From assembly GCF_009873495.1 (NCBI RefSeq), contig NZ_CP046703.1, positions 5,422,501 through 5,486,500 on the forward strand: DNA of 64,000 nt, written 5' to 3'. A program made the translations under genes and the position numbers. Within the stretch, counting starts at the first letter, position 1. Each line of letters starts with the position of its first letter. The notes under the pieces were generated by a model. That model was not told where the DNA came from, ran no database searches, and worked only from the letters and a program-made list of their open reading frames with translations. Shown one piece after another: positions 32,541 to 41,095 of this stretch. This stretch comes from Nostoc sp. ATCC 53789. GTDB taxonomy: Bacteria; Cyanobacteriota; Cyanobacteriia; Cyanobacteriales; Nostocaceae.

Positions 32541-32836
32541 TATTCAACCTCCATCTTCACCCGTGAAGAACCTAATTCCTCAACCCTCTTCACCATGACG
32601 GAAGGGAGAATAGGAGTAATTTTGCTCCCTTCCCCTTGTAGGCTACCGTGTACACACAAATCGGAGTTACTTTGAGATCCGGGTTTTACCCCCCTTAATC
32701 CCCCCTTGTAAAGGGGGGAAACAAGAAAATCTAGTTCCCTCCCCTTTCCAAGGGGAGGGCTAGGGTGGGGTAATTCGATAACTTGTGTGTACACCGTAGC
32801 CCCTTGTAGGGGAGAGGTCAAAGCGGTGTCATTCAT
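32540..32836 (-). CDS. small ORF between ATPase genes, extended in frame by a MITE
   Basis: The ORF starts at an ATG overlapping the stop of the upstream ATPase gene (ATGA) and ends overlapping the start of the downstream one (TAATG). It now reads 98 residues. Bases 32643-32799 are a mobile element that, with its 11-bp target duplication, adds exactly 168 bp (56 codons) and no stop. Without it the product would be 42 residues, beginning MNDTALTSPLQGEGSK and ending SSRVKMEVE. The coupling at both ends favours translation; the lack of any recognised family and the short length argue against. Moderate to low confidence. Confidence 0.4.
   Translation of the reverse strand: MNDTALTSPLQGATVYTQVIELPHPSPPLGKGRELDFLVSPLYKGGLRGVKPGSQSNSDLCVHGSLQGEGSKITPILPSVMVKRVEELGSSRVKMEVE
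32643..32799. mobile_element. MITE related to the IS4-family element at 20307-21793
   Basis: 157 bp with ends CTACCGTGTACACACAAAT and, inverted, CTACGGTGTACACACAAGT. The right end is identical to the 19-bp IS terminus and the left differs at two positions. An 11-bp direct repeat CCCCTTGTAGG flanks it (32632-32642 and 32800-32810), the same duplication length as the IS. There is no transposase; it was probably mobilised in trans. Confidence 0.88.
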
Positions 32837-33933
32837 TGCAAACTCTCCACATACCGCGAATAAGTTCGATAACACAATTGCATCAGTTTGCGAGGATGTC
32901 CGCCACTTTCTTGGATGAGTTGGATGATTTCTTCTTCAGTAAAACTCACTGAACTTCTAGCCAAACGATTGGTAATAAAAGCACGCATAGTAGCTTCATC
33001 CCAAAGATGAATATGTTCCTCTTGGCAAATACCTGCCAACGGAGAAGTATTACCTTGCTCCTGACTATCCCTAAAAAGATTGTTCAGAGGTTCGGTGGCA
33101 GCTAAAATCAGCTTCAACGGAGCATTACTTCCTTCAGCTAAACCGCGCAAATAATCCCTTATGTTGCGAGTAAAACCTTCGCCTGTAAGTTTTCCTACAT
33201 TGTCTATAGCCAGTAGTATTTTACAACTTCGCAAATTGCGGGTTAACTGATAGTCTTTACTGTCAGGTATACCGATCTCGTGGCACAATTCACTATAAAA
33301 TTGACTTTCATTATGAAGTAAATTTAGGTCTAAGAAAACTGGCTGACGTTCACTTTTGAGAAAATTTTTCGCCTGTTGGTTAATCATCCATAGCAGCGAA
33401 GATTTGCCGATTCCCTCTTCCCCAATTAAAACAACACTACTACCGCTATTTAGTACCTCAAATATTCGCCGGATTTCGCGCTCTCGGTCAAAAAATAGAT
33501 TCTTTTCTTCTACTCTGGCATTAAGGGGAATGAAGGGATTTTGATTTAGCTCAGATAGAGTATTATTAGGTAACTCTGGAGAACTAGTATAATCTGGTTC
33601 TGGCGCAGTGATATAAGATAGTTTTTTAGTAGGGTAATTATAATTTTTATCAAAAAAGTTTTCAAGTTCTTCCCTAAAATTTCTTTTATCAAGGTCGTCT
33701 ATATTTAAAACTTTCTTAATTTTATCAATTAATTTTTTACCTATTTCTCTGAAATACTGTTCTGTATATGGTTTGCCAGTAGGTTTATATATTTTACAAG
33801 TCATATCGCCATAATCCATACCTTGCCAACTTAGTAGAAAAACTTTTTCTTCTAACTTGCTCAGTGATACTACTTTTCCTTTTCTCTCCTCAAATATGTG
33901 CTTAATAGATTCTAATGCTTCTTCAGCTTCCAT
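32833..33933 (-). CDS. HTH-fused AAA/STAND-like ATPase
   Basis: This 366-residue protein has an N-terminal helix-turn-helix-like region (about 1-95; SLSKLEEKVFLLSWQGMDYG, then YFREIGKKLIDKIKKVLN) that resembles the vWA-MoxR-associated (vMAP) HTH found on many cyanobacterial conflict or signalling proteins. After a linker (about 95-140) comes a P-loop ATPase: FFDREREIRRIF, Walker A GEEGIGKSS near 172, Walker B KILLAIDNVGK near 235, then a helical lid ending HPRKLMQLCYR. It is likely an ATP-dependent switch acting with the 901-residue membrane ATPase encoded next. Upstream, three ATCCTACGT repeats lie in the gap to the divergent gene at 34132. Confidence 0.8.
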   Translation of the reverse strand: MEAEEALESIKHIFEERKGKVVSLSKLEEKVFLLSWQGMDYGDMTCKIYKPTGKPYTEQYFREIGKKLIDKIKKVLNIDDLDKRNFREELENFFDKNYNYPTKKLSYITAPEPDYTSSPELPNNTLSELNQNPFIPLNARVEEKNLFFDREREIRRIFEVLNSGSSVVLIGEEGIGKSSLLWMINQQAKNFLKSERQPVFLDLNLLHNESQFYSELCHEIGIPDSKDYQLTRNLRSCKILLAIDNVGKLTGEGFTRNIRDYLRGLAEGSNAPLKLILAATEPLNNLFRDSQEQGNTSPLAGICQEEHIHLWDEATMRAFITNRLARSSVSFTEEEIIQLIQESGGHPRKLMQLCYRTYSRYVESLQ

Positions 33934-34007
33934 TTAACCTGGTTGAGTTGGTAAAGTAAAGTTAATACTTGGATATAAGTTTAGTATTTTACAGCAAAAC
34001 CTACATA

Positions 34008-34073
34008 ATCCTACGTCTATGTAGATATTCTTTGTATTTATGACCTAATCCTACGTTTACCTACATCCTACGT
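34008..34073. promoter_or_regulatory. three ATCCTACGT direct repeats in a divergent promoter
   Basis: Copies at 34008-34016, 34048-34056 and 34065-34073, with two CCTACAT half-motifs (34000-34006 and 34060-34066). They lie in the 198-bp gap between the HTH-ATPase gene and the small membrane protein gene. A shared operator is plausible. Confidence 0.45.
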
Positions 34074-34131
34074 ATAACTATGGACTACAGGCGAATATAG
34101 AGACATCGAAACAACATAGGAGTGCAAAACG

Positions 34132-34473
34132 ATGTCTACTTACTATCCTGTAAATGAAAATTTAGCCACACAGCAACAGCCAATAGTTCAATCTCTAGAT
34201 GTTCTCAGTCAGTCAAACAATACAGAACAACTTCTCGATATCGCTGAAAATATTACTGCCGCCTTAAGCAAATCAGATACAGTGGAATTAGTTCAAGCTG
34301 GGGGTCAGACAGCAGAAAATATTTTTAAGGTCTTAGTCCAATATGGTGGTAAACCAGTTGCAATTATCCTGGCTACTGCTGTTCTGATTGCAGCTACGGC
34401 TATACCGATCTTAGCTGTAAAAGTATCTCTTGGTCAGATAACTCAAATCCCTAATATTTCCCAAACGAAATGA
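34132..34473 (+). CDS. small single-pass membrane protein, unknown function
   Basis: This 113-residue protein has a polar N-terminal half (QQQPIVQSLDVLSQSNNTEQ) and one hydrophobic segment at about 77-97 (AIILATAVLIAATAIPILAV). No signal peptide or known family was recognised. The ribosome site AGGAG before ATG is good. It is divergent from the HTH-ATPase operon across a region with ATCCTACGT repeats, so it may be a coregulated membrane partner of those ATPases. That is inference from position only. Confidence 0.65.
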   Translation: MSTYYPVNENLATQQQPIVQSLDVLSQSNNTEQLLDIAENITAALSKSDTVELVQAGGQTAENIFKVLVQYGGKPVAIILATAVLIAATAIPILAVKVSLGQITQIPNISQTK

Positions 34474-34482
34474 TAGTTTTGC

Positions 34483-34509
34483 GTTGGGTTGCGCTTTGCT
34501 TAACCCAAC
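34483..34509. terminator. hairpin after the small membrane protein gene
   Basis: GTTGGGTT (34483-34490) pairs with AACCCAAC (34502-34509), 10 bp after the stop codon at 34473. It belongs to the common Nostoc GTTGGGTT-type repeat. Confidence 0.5.
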
Positions 34510-34539
34510 TTAGATTTTACTGCTTCATCTAATACAAAA

Positions 34540-34588
34540 GGGCGGGCAAGACTTCGGCGTGAGCGCTCAGTCGAACGCTGCCCACCCC
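34540..34588. repeat. palindromic repeat between convergent genes
   Basis: GGGCGGGCA (34540-34548) pairs, with one G.U, with TGCCCACCC (34579-34587). TTCG pairs with CGAA inside, around the palindrome TGAGCGCTCA (34560-34569). It may also serve as terminator for the DppB-like gene. Confidence 0.5.
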
Positions 34589-34622
34589 ACAAGAAGGTTA
34601 GAAAGAATTATATAACTGTTTG

Positions 34623-35648
34623 CTAATACCGAATTCGTGGGTCTACATAAGCATTTAAAATATCAATTAAAATGCTGGCACTAACAACGATCGCACCAAA
34701 AAAGACTAGCACTCCCTGGACTGTGGGATAATCGCGATCTGCGATCGCTTGATACAGTCGATTAGCTAACCCAGGCCAAGAAAATGTCACTTCTGTCAAA
34801 ATCGCCCCACCCAACAGAGAGGCAAAAGTTAATCCTAAGACTGTAATTACTGGGATTAGAGCATTCTTTAAGGCATGGGAGGCTAAAATCTTATTTTCAC
34901 CAATACCTCTGGCTCTAGCGGCTTCTACATAATCGGCTTGCAAGGTTTGTTTTAAATTCACTCGCACAATTCGTTCAAAAATCCCACTCAGCAAAATTCC
35001 CAAAGTGAGACTCGGTAGGGCAAGATGGTGCAAAGATGTGAAAAACTGGCTGAGATTTCCACCAAGTAAGCTATCAATTGTATACAACCCAGTCACAGGA
35101 GTGGGAGCCGGAAGATTAGGCGGAAAGCGGTTGGAATTGGGAAACCAACCCAGTTGGACTGAGAAAATCAACTGTAAAAGCATTCCCGCCCAAAACATGG
35201 GGAGTGCGTAGGTGATGATCCCAAACAAGCGCCCACCAACATCGAAATATGTCCCAGGACGAGAAGCTGAAAGAGTCCCAACCGCAATTCCGACGATGAG
35301 TGCAACCGCCATACTACATACTGCTAACTCCACCGTCGCCGGGAAATATTGCCCAATTATGTCCCAAACATTCTGTCCGCGACTCATTAAAGACGTTCCC
35401 AAGTCAAAGCGCAGTATGCTTCCCAAATAATTGAGATATTGTAGCCACAAAGGAAAGTTTAAACCTAGTTGTTTTCGCAATTCTTCTTTAGCAGCTTCCG
35501 GCGCACGTCCACCAAGAATTGCATCTGCGGGATCTCCTGGTGTTGCTCTTAATAAGAGAAAGACAATGGTGATAATTGTTAATAGCTGGAGTGGTGCAAG
35601 AAGCAACCGAGAAACTATGTAATATTGTAAAGCTTTAGAGCGAGACAT
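34623..35648 (-). CDS. dipeptide-type ABC transporter permease (DppB/OppB-like)
   Basis: This 341-residue membrane permease has the family N-terminus (YIVSRLLLAPLQLLTIITIV), six hydrophobic segments, RATPGDPADAILGGRAPEA after the first helix, the EAA loop (DYVEAARARGIGENKILASH) and the terminal DILNAYVDPRIRY typical of DppB/OppB. With the binding protein 69 bp upstream on the same strand it forms the minus-strand half of a peptide or nickel-type importer. The DppC-like partner is at 28383-29498 on the other strand. The intergenic gap contains a 12-bp perfect hairpin of TTTGTCATTTG type. Confidence 0.93.
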   Translation of the reverse strand: MSRSKALQYYIVSRLLLAPLQLLTIITIVFLLLRATPGDPADAILGGRAPEAAKEELRKQLGLNFPLWLQYLNYLGSILRFDLGTSLMSRGQNVWDIIGQYFPATVELAVCSMAVALIVGIAVGTLSASRPGTYFDVGGRLFGIITYALPMFWAGMLLQLIFSVQLGWFPNSNRFPPNLPAPTPVTGLYTIDSLLGGNLSQFFTSLHHLALPSLTLGILLSGIFERIVRVNLKQTLQADYVEAARARGIGENKILASHALKNALIPVITVLGLTFASLLGGAILTEVTFSWPGLANRLYQAIADRDYPTVQGVLVFFGAIVVSASILIDILNAYVDPRIRY

Positions 35649-35664
35649 ATTTTACTTATTTATT

Positions 35665-35701
35665 ATTTGTCATTTGCCATTTATTTTTACAAATGACAAA
35701 T
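35665..35701. repeat. hairpin between binding-protein and permease genes
   Basis: ATTTGTCATTTG (35665-35676) is the exact inverse of CAAATGACAAAT (35690-35701), in the 69-bp gap of the transporter operon. It could modulate downstream expression. Confidence 0.55.
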
Positions 35702-35717
35702 GACAGAGGACTAATGA

Positions 35718-37385
35718 CTACTTTTTAATTGTCTGGTAAACCAGAATTTGGGTTGGGTTAAGTTGTACACTGTTCACACCTTTTTGAGCAAATACATAGT
35801 CTTTGCTTTGCCATAAGGGAACGTAAGGTACATCAGCAGTTACTTGCTTTTGAATTTCTGCAAAAATTTTCTGACGCGCTTCAGGATTTAGTTCTTTGCG
35901 TTGTTGATCGATCAGTTTATTCATCGCTTCGTTATAGTAGAACGAACCCTGAGTTTGACTGCCTCCATCTTCACATCCTTTAGCAACTGAACCTTTGTCA
36001 CAAGACAAAAATGGCTGAACGTAATTATCTGGATCTAAAAAGTCTGGATACCAATCAAGTAAAGCTCCTGGATATAATCCTTTGGCAATGTCTTTAAAAA
36101 ATGTCGGGCCTTCCGCAGGGGTAACTTCAAATTGCAGAATTCCATCCATCTTGGCATCCACAAGAGATTTGAGCGTCTGTGCTGCCAAACTACGAGTAGG
36201 CGAACTAGAAGGATACCAAATCTGGACTTTTGCCGGATTTTCTTTCGAGAAACCAGCAGTAGTTAACAATTTTTTAGCTTGATCAAAGTTAGCATCGCCA
36301 TAAGCATCTTTGAATAATGGCACAGAAACTTTAAATGTTGTGGGAATCATGCTATATAGCGGATCTGCTTGACCAAGTAAGGCCCGCTCATTTAAGAGTG
36401 GACGGTCAATTATTGATGCGATCGCTTGTCTGACTTCTAATTTATCTAAAGGCTTTTGATTCCGGTTCAATACCAGATAGCTTACTACACTACCTTCAGC
36501 TGCGATCGCTTGCCAATCCCCTTTTTTACCACCTTCTTCTAAGCTCCGATTTTGATCAGGCTGTAGCGAAAGATAAGCTACATCTACAGCGCCTGTACGG
36601 AAAGCATTAAACAAATTGACTGGACTAGTTTGAATTTGGAGGTTAACACCCTTGTTAGCTGGTTTTTCCCCCCAATATTTATCAAACGTATCAAATCTTA
36701 TTGAATCAGTACCATACTGCGCTAACTTGTAAGGGCCAGTTCCCACAAAAATATTCGGCTTAAATTTACCAGCACCGAGTTCGTAAGCTTTTGGCGAAAC
36801 TGCACAGACTCCAGGAAACGCCAGCAGTGAAGGAAAGGCTGCAAAGGGCTTTTTCAGCTTAATGGTTAACTCATAATCACTTGTACTTTTTACCGAATCT
36901 ACTACATCAGCTAGCAAGAATGAAGGTTTTCCTTTATTTTGAATAAAGCGGTTGATGGTAAACGCCATTGCTTGGGCATTGAAGGGAGTCCCATCATGAA
37001 AAACCACTCCCTGACGTAAGGGGATGGTATAAGTTAAGGCATCTTGACTGACTTTAGGTAATGCTGTAGCAAGCTGGGGCTTAATTTCCGTACTTCCTGG
37101 TTCATAGGTGTAGAGGCGATCGCTCATATTAAACACCAAACCCAAGGATGCCAACTCATAAGCATCAGCTGGATCAAGGGTTCTCGGCTTTGCTGTTGTA
37201 CCTATAGTAATACGACCATCACCTGTAGGGCTACTTACAGAACCCGATGGTGGCGTAGGAGGCTGTGGACGAGGAGCGCAACTAACAACTAAAAATAAGC
37301 ATAGACAGAACAAAGATAGGAATTGTGTAATCCGACCCCACCGTTGCACGGACAAGGAAAACCAGGTCATACAGTTAAATTTCAT
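35718..37385 (-). CDS. ABC transporter substrate-binding lipoprotein (family 5)
   Basis: This 555-residue solute-binding protein is anchored by a lipid. A hydrophobic signal segment (about 19-35) ends in the lipobox LVVSC with Cys36, followed by a Pro-rich linker. The mature domain shows the family-5 pattern (TIGTTAKPRTLDPADAYEL, GVVFHDGTPFNAQAMAFTI, WYPDFLDPDNYVQPFL) of dipeptide/oligopeptide and nickel-binding proteins. It delivers its ligand to the permease encoded next. An in-frame ATG at residue 6 is an alternative start. The peptide specificity cannot be read from sequence. Confidence 0.93.
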   Translation of the reverse strand: MKFNCMTWFSLSVQRWGRITQFLSLFCLCLFLVVSCAPRPQPPTPPSGSVSSPTGDGRITIGTTAKPRTLDPADAYELASLGLVFNMSDRLYTYEPGSTEIKPQLATALPKVSQDALTYTIPLRQGVVFHDGTPFNAQAMAFTINRFIQNKGKPSFLLADVVDSVKSTSDYELTIKLKKPFAAFPSLLAFPGVCAVSPKAYELGAGKFKPNIFVGTGPYKLAQYGTDSIRFDTFDKYWGEKPANKGVNLQIQTSPVNLFNAFRTGAVDVAYLSLQPDQNRSLEEGGKKGDWQAIAAEGSVVSYLVLNRNQKPLDKLEVRQAIASIIDRPLLNERALLGQADPLYSMIPTTFKVSVPLFKDAYGDANFDQAKKLLTTAGFSKENPAKVQIWYPSSSPTRSLAAQTLKSLVDAKMDGILQFEVTPAEGPTFFKDIAKGLYPGALLDWYPDFLDPDNYVQPFLSCDKGSVAKGCEDGGSQTQGSFYYNEAMNKLIDQQRKELNPEARQKIFAEIQKQVTADVPYVPLWQSKDYVFAQKGVNSVQLNPTQILVYQTIKK

Positions 37386-37583
37386 GTAATGAGAAGTCAG
37401 TGATTATACTATAAATTTGCTAGTTTTACAGAAAATTTTACAATTAATTACTACTTTAGATACTTTTTATAGAGGATTTTGCTAAGATAGATAAATTTAT
37501 GTGTATTCAGGATGATTAAGTAAAAATAATTAAATGCTTACTATAATATGCAGAACTTTACCTCATCATAATAATTCAAAGTT

Positions 37584-38450
37584 CTAAATTAACTGTTCCG
37601 AATTGGGAGAAGTAGAGTCAAGAGAAGAGTAGTTTAATATAAAAATTTCTTTCCCCTTATATCGTTCGCCTTTCAAGTTATCTTGCTTACTTTTCCCATT
37701 TTTTTGATCATCACTTCTACTAATTGTATAATTCCATTCTTTGTCGTGTATTTCCAATGCCCATTCATATAGATTTCTAATTGTGTCGTTATTATCGTAA
37801 GTTAGAAGAAATTTTATTTTTTCCTTATATCTATTTAATATTTGGCATAGCCTGAAATGATCGTCTTTAGAAAATGAATGAGCATAAAGTTTATCTTGAT
37901 CTGCATTGAAATAAGGAGGATCGATAAATAAAAAAGATCCATTAGGTACAGATTCGATAACTTCTTCAAAATCGAGATTAGTAATTTTAACGTTTTGAAG
38001 TTTCTCTGAAGTTCGACGTATGTTTCTGGGCCAATTCTCTGGACGCATACTGTATTTGTCACCATACCCCCAATAACAATTTTGATGCTTCATAATCCCA
38101 GAGTAGGAGGTTCTGTTAAGGTAAAACCATCTACCAGCTTGTTCTAATTGATTTTGTGGGATGAATTCATTTTTGTAATATGTATGTCTTTCTTTCGTAG
38201 CGGATTCCCCTGCTAAAAATTTGATTAATTCTTCTGGTTGATCTCTAATTATTAATAAGGTATTTATTAATAATTCATCAATATCATTGAGCCAATTAAT
38301 ATTTACTTTATCTTTTACAAAAAAAATAGAACCACCCCCCGCAAAAGGTTCAACATAACAAGAGTGAAAAGGAATATGATTAAGAATCAAATGTCGAGCA
38401 TAAAATTTGCCACCAGGATATCTAAATGGTGAGTTTATCGGTTTGTTCAT
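37584..38450 (-). CDS. orphan DNA adenine methylase (Dam/D12 class)
   Basis: This 288-residue N6-adenine methyltransferase has PFRYPGGKF (motif X, N-terminal), VEPFAGGGSIFF (SAM-binding motif I, about residue 33) and FLFIDPPYF (catalytic DPPY motif IV, about 175), in the alpha-class order of Dam and MboI/DpnII-type enzymes. The target could be GATC but is not proven. No restriction endonuclease is adjacent. The gene and both flanks (37386-37583, 38451-38749) are much more AT-rich than the surrounding transporter and photosystem genes, which suggests acquisition from a phage or plasmid. Confidence 0.9.
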   Translation of the reverse strand: MNKPINSPFRYPGGKFYARHLILNHIPFHSCYVEPFAGGGSIFFVKDKVNINWLNDIDELLINTLLIIRDQPEELIKFLAGESATKERHTYYKNEFIPQNQLEQAGRWFYLNRTSYSGIMKHQNCYWGYGDKYSMRPENWPRNIRRTSEKLQNVKITNLDFEEVIESVPNGSFLFIDPPYFNADQDKLYAHSFSKDDHFRLCQILNRYKEKIKFLLTYDNNDTIRNLYEWALEIHDKEWNYTISRSDDQKNGKSKQDNLKGERYKGKEIFILNYSSLDSTSPNSEQLI

Positions 38451-38749
38451 AATTTCCCTAAATATTCTTAAGCTTATGTTTTGTATTTGGTATCAAAAGC
38501 ATACATGAAATTTATTGTAAACTTAATAACAAAATACAATTATTAGCTAAATATTTAAATATGCGATCTTGTTATTTTTTGTACTGAGCTACATTCAATA
38601 CAAAGAAGAATTTATTTTTATTAAAATTGAGCAACAATAATTTAAATGTCTTTGATTTAAATTATTATTAGTTATACATAATTAACAAATAATATACGAT
38701 ATCGTAATCGTAAACAGCAGATTGAAAGTTTAATAGTGAGACTAAGAGC

Positions 38750-39076
38750 GTGAAGTATTTCTTTCTATCTGAGGGATGGGCAGTTGCTAGAGTCTGGGCA
38801 TCTGATGGACTCTGGCAAGTAACTGCATGGCGACGGCAACCAGATATTCAGCGAATGAATATTTGTTTAGTGGAAGAAAACGAATTGCTATGGCTTTATC
38901 GAGTTGAAGAAGCCATTTTAACCATAGAAGTGAAGCCGACAATACCAGTCACAGTCGGTACTACCATAGGTCAAGTAGTACTCAAGCGTTTGATGAGTGC
39001 TGAACAGGTAATTGAACGCTTAAACACAGCTGAGGCGAAGTGCCAACTGCAAAATATCCATTTGGTGGTTCAGTAG
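38750..39076 (+). CDS. conserved hypothetical protein upstream of psbB
   Basis: This 108-residue soluble protein starts with GTG at 38750 (MKYFFLSEGWAVARVWASDG). It is rich in Trp and beta-forming residues, with no membrane segment. The family was not recognised. It lies in front of psbB on the same strand but is separated by 478 bp of repeat and promoter DNA, so it is probably transcribed separately. Confidence 0.6.
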   Translation: MKYFFLSEGWAVARVWASDGLWQVTAWRRQPDIQRMNICLVEENELLWLYRVEEAILTIEVKPTIPVTVGTTIGQVVLKRLMSAEQVIERLNTAEAKCQLQNIHLVVQ

Positions 39077-39085
39077 GATTGGCAT

Positions 39086-39166
39086 TGGGAATTGGGCATG
39101 GGCAAGAGGACAAGGAGAATTGGGGACAAGGGGAAAGACTTGTTTCAAGTTCTCACCTCTTGTCCC
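39086..39166. repeat. GGACAAGG-rich repeat, copy 2
   Basis: Near-identical to 15321-15409 apart from a missing 8-bp unit and a few substitutions. It is followed by CCCCTTGTCTCCCCTGCCCCC-type sequence able to pair back. A dispersed non-coding repeat. Confidence 0.65.
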
Positions 39167-39299
39167 CTTGTCTCCCCTGCCCCCTTTCTCCCCGCCCCTC
39201 TCATAAAGATAAGTAAATTTAATCTCCAAGAGGGATTGGTAGCGAAAAAACTTTGAGATGCTACGCGATCGCATCAATTTACACGCTTGCAAACAATTC

Positions 39300-39554
39300 C
39301 ATCAATAGTTACACTTTTTAAAACATTCTCATTTTTTGCTTGGCGGTGGCTACCCTACAAGGTAAACCTCCCGAAGCGAGTAAGCATTGCCAAAGCACCC
39401 ACGCTGTCTAACTTATAAGACTAACTGTGGTAGTACTTTGGCTCTGGCAATAACAAAAAACAAGAGAGAGTTTTCTGAGTGGCGAATTTCGTTCCTTAGA
39501 ATCTCAGTAAGAAAATTGCTTTGTAAACTAACTCATCGAGGAGGAGCGTAGTCG
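39300..39554 (+). promoter_or_regulatory. psbB upstream region
   Basis: A non-coding leader of about 250 bp. A strong GAGGAGGAG ribosome site lies just before the ATG at 39555. Promoter elements could not be fixed by eye. Confidence 0.45.
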
Positions 39555-41084
39555 ATGGGACTACCCTGGTACCGAGTACATACAGTCGTTCTGAATGATC
39601 CAGGGCGACTGATTTCTGTACACCTGATGCACACAGCCTTAGTAGCAGGCTGGGCTGGTTCGATGGCACTCTACGAACTGGCTGTTTATGACCCTAGCGA
39701 TCCGATTCTCAATCCGATGTGGCGGCAAGGGATGTTCGTCCTACCCTTCATGTCGCGTTTGGGCGTTACCCAATCTTGGGGTGGTTGGAACGTTACTGGT
39801 GGCCCAGCAAGCGATCCTGGCTTTTGGTCATTTGAAGGTGTTGCTGCGGCTCACATTGTTCTTTCCGGTCTTTTATTCCTAGCTGCCGTATGGCATTGGG
39901 TTTACTGGGATTTGGAACTATTTAGAGATCCCCGCACTGGTGAACCTGCTCTAGACTTGCCAAAAATGTTTGGCATTCACCTGTTCTTATCTGGTCTACT
40001 TTGTTTTGGCTTTGGTGCTTTTCACGTCACCGGACTATTTGGGCCGGGGATATGGGTTTCTGACGCTTATGGTATAACTGGGGCTGCCCAGGGAGTAGCA
40101 CCGGAATGGGGCCCAGATGGTTTTAACCCATATAACCCTGGTGGCATTGCGGCTCACCACATTGCTGCTGGTGTTGTTGGTATTATTGCAGGCTTATTCC
40201 ACCTCACAGTTAGACCCCCTGAACGGCTCTACAAAGCCCTACGGATGGGGAACATTGAAACAGTACTTTCTAGCAGTATTGCAGCAGTCTTCTTTGCTGC
40301 CTTCGTTGTTGCTGGTACTATGTGGTACGGAAACGCTGCCACTCCCATCGAATTGTTTGGCCCTACCCGTTACCAATGGGATCAAGGCTACTTCCGTCAA
40401 GAAATTCAGCGCCGCGTCCAAACTGACGTTGCTCAAGGTGCAACCCTTGACCAAGCTTGGTCGCAGATTCCTGAAAAACTGGCTTTCTATGATTACGTCG
40501 GTAATAGCCCCGCTAAAGGCGGTCTATTCCGTACAGGGCCGATGGTGAAGGGTGATGGCATTGCCCAATCTTGGCAAGGTCACGCTGTATTCAAAGATTC
40601 TGAAGGACGGGAATTGACCGTGCGTCGTCTCCCCAACTTCTTTGAAACCTTCCCAGTAATTTTGACCGATGCTGATGGAATTATCCGCGCTGACATTCCC
40701 TTCCGTCGGGCAGAATCAAAGTATAGCTTCGAGCAATCTGGTGTCACCGTCAGCTTCTATGGTGGCGATCTGAATGGTAAAACCTTTACAGAACCAGCTG
40801 ATGTGAAGAAGTATGCTCGGAAAGCTCAAGGTGGCGAAATCTTTGAATTTGATCGCGAAACCTTGAACTCTGATGGTGTATTCCGCACCAGTCCTAGAGG
40901 TTGGTTTACCTTTGGACACGCTGTATTTGCTCTGCTGTTCTTCTTTGGTCATCTCTGGCATGGCTCTCGGACAATCTACCGAGACGTATTTGCCGGTGTT
41001 GATGCGGATCTAGAAGAGCAAGTTGAGTGGGGGCTGTTCCAGAAAGTGGGTGACAAGTCAACCCGCCGGAAGGAAGCTCTCTAA
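39555..41084 (+). CDS. psbB: photosystem II CP47 chlorophyll-binding protein
   Basis: This 509-residue core antenna protein of photosystem II is in the thylakoid membrane. The N-terminus MGLPWYRVHTVVLNDPGRL is the conserved CP47 start. Six membrane helices with regularly spaced chlorophyll-ligating His are seen (VHLMHTALVAG, AAHIVLSG, FGIHLFLSGLLCF, AAHHIAAGVVG, FGHAVFALLFFFGHLWHG). The large lumenal loop between helices five and six is present (about residues 255-450). The gene is followed by psbT and rpsA, the order also known in related cyanobacteria. A strong ribosome site suits a highly expressed gene. Confidence 0.98.
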   Translation: MGLPWYRVHTVVLNDPGRLISVHLMHTALVAGWAGSMALYELAVYDPSDPILNPMWRQGMFVLPFMSRLGVTQSWGGWNVTGGPASDPGFWSFEGVAAAHIVLSGLLFLAAVWHWVYWDLELFRDPRTGEPALDLPKMFGIHLFLSGLLCFGFGAFHVTGLFGPGIWVSDAYGITGAAQGVAPEWGPDGFNPYNPGGIAAHHIAAGVVGIIAGLFHLTVRPPERLYKALRMGNIETVLSSSIAAVFFAAFVVAGTMWYGNAATPIELFGPTRYQWDQGYFRQEIQRRVQTDVAQGATLDQAWSQIPEKLAFYDYVGNSPAKGGLFRTGPMVKGDGIAQSWQGHAVFKDSEGRELTVRRLPNFFETFPVILTDADGIIRADIPFRRAESKYSFEQSGVTVSFYGGDLNGKTFTEPADVKKYARKAQGGEIFEFDRETLNSDGVFRTSPRGWFTFGHAVFALLFFFGHLWHGSRTIYRDVFAGVDADLEEQVEWGLFQKVGDKSTRRKEAL

Positions 41085-41095
41085 TTTCAGTGCTG

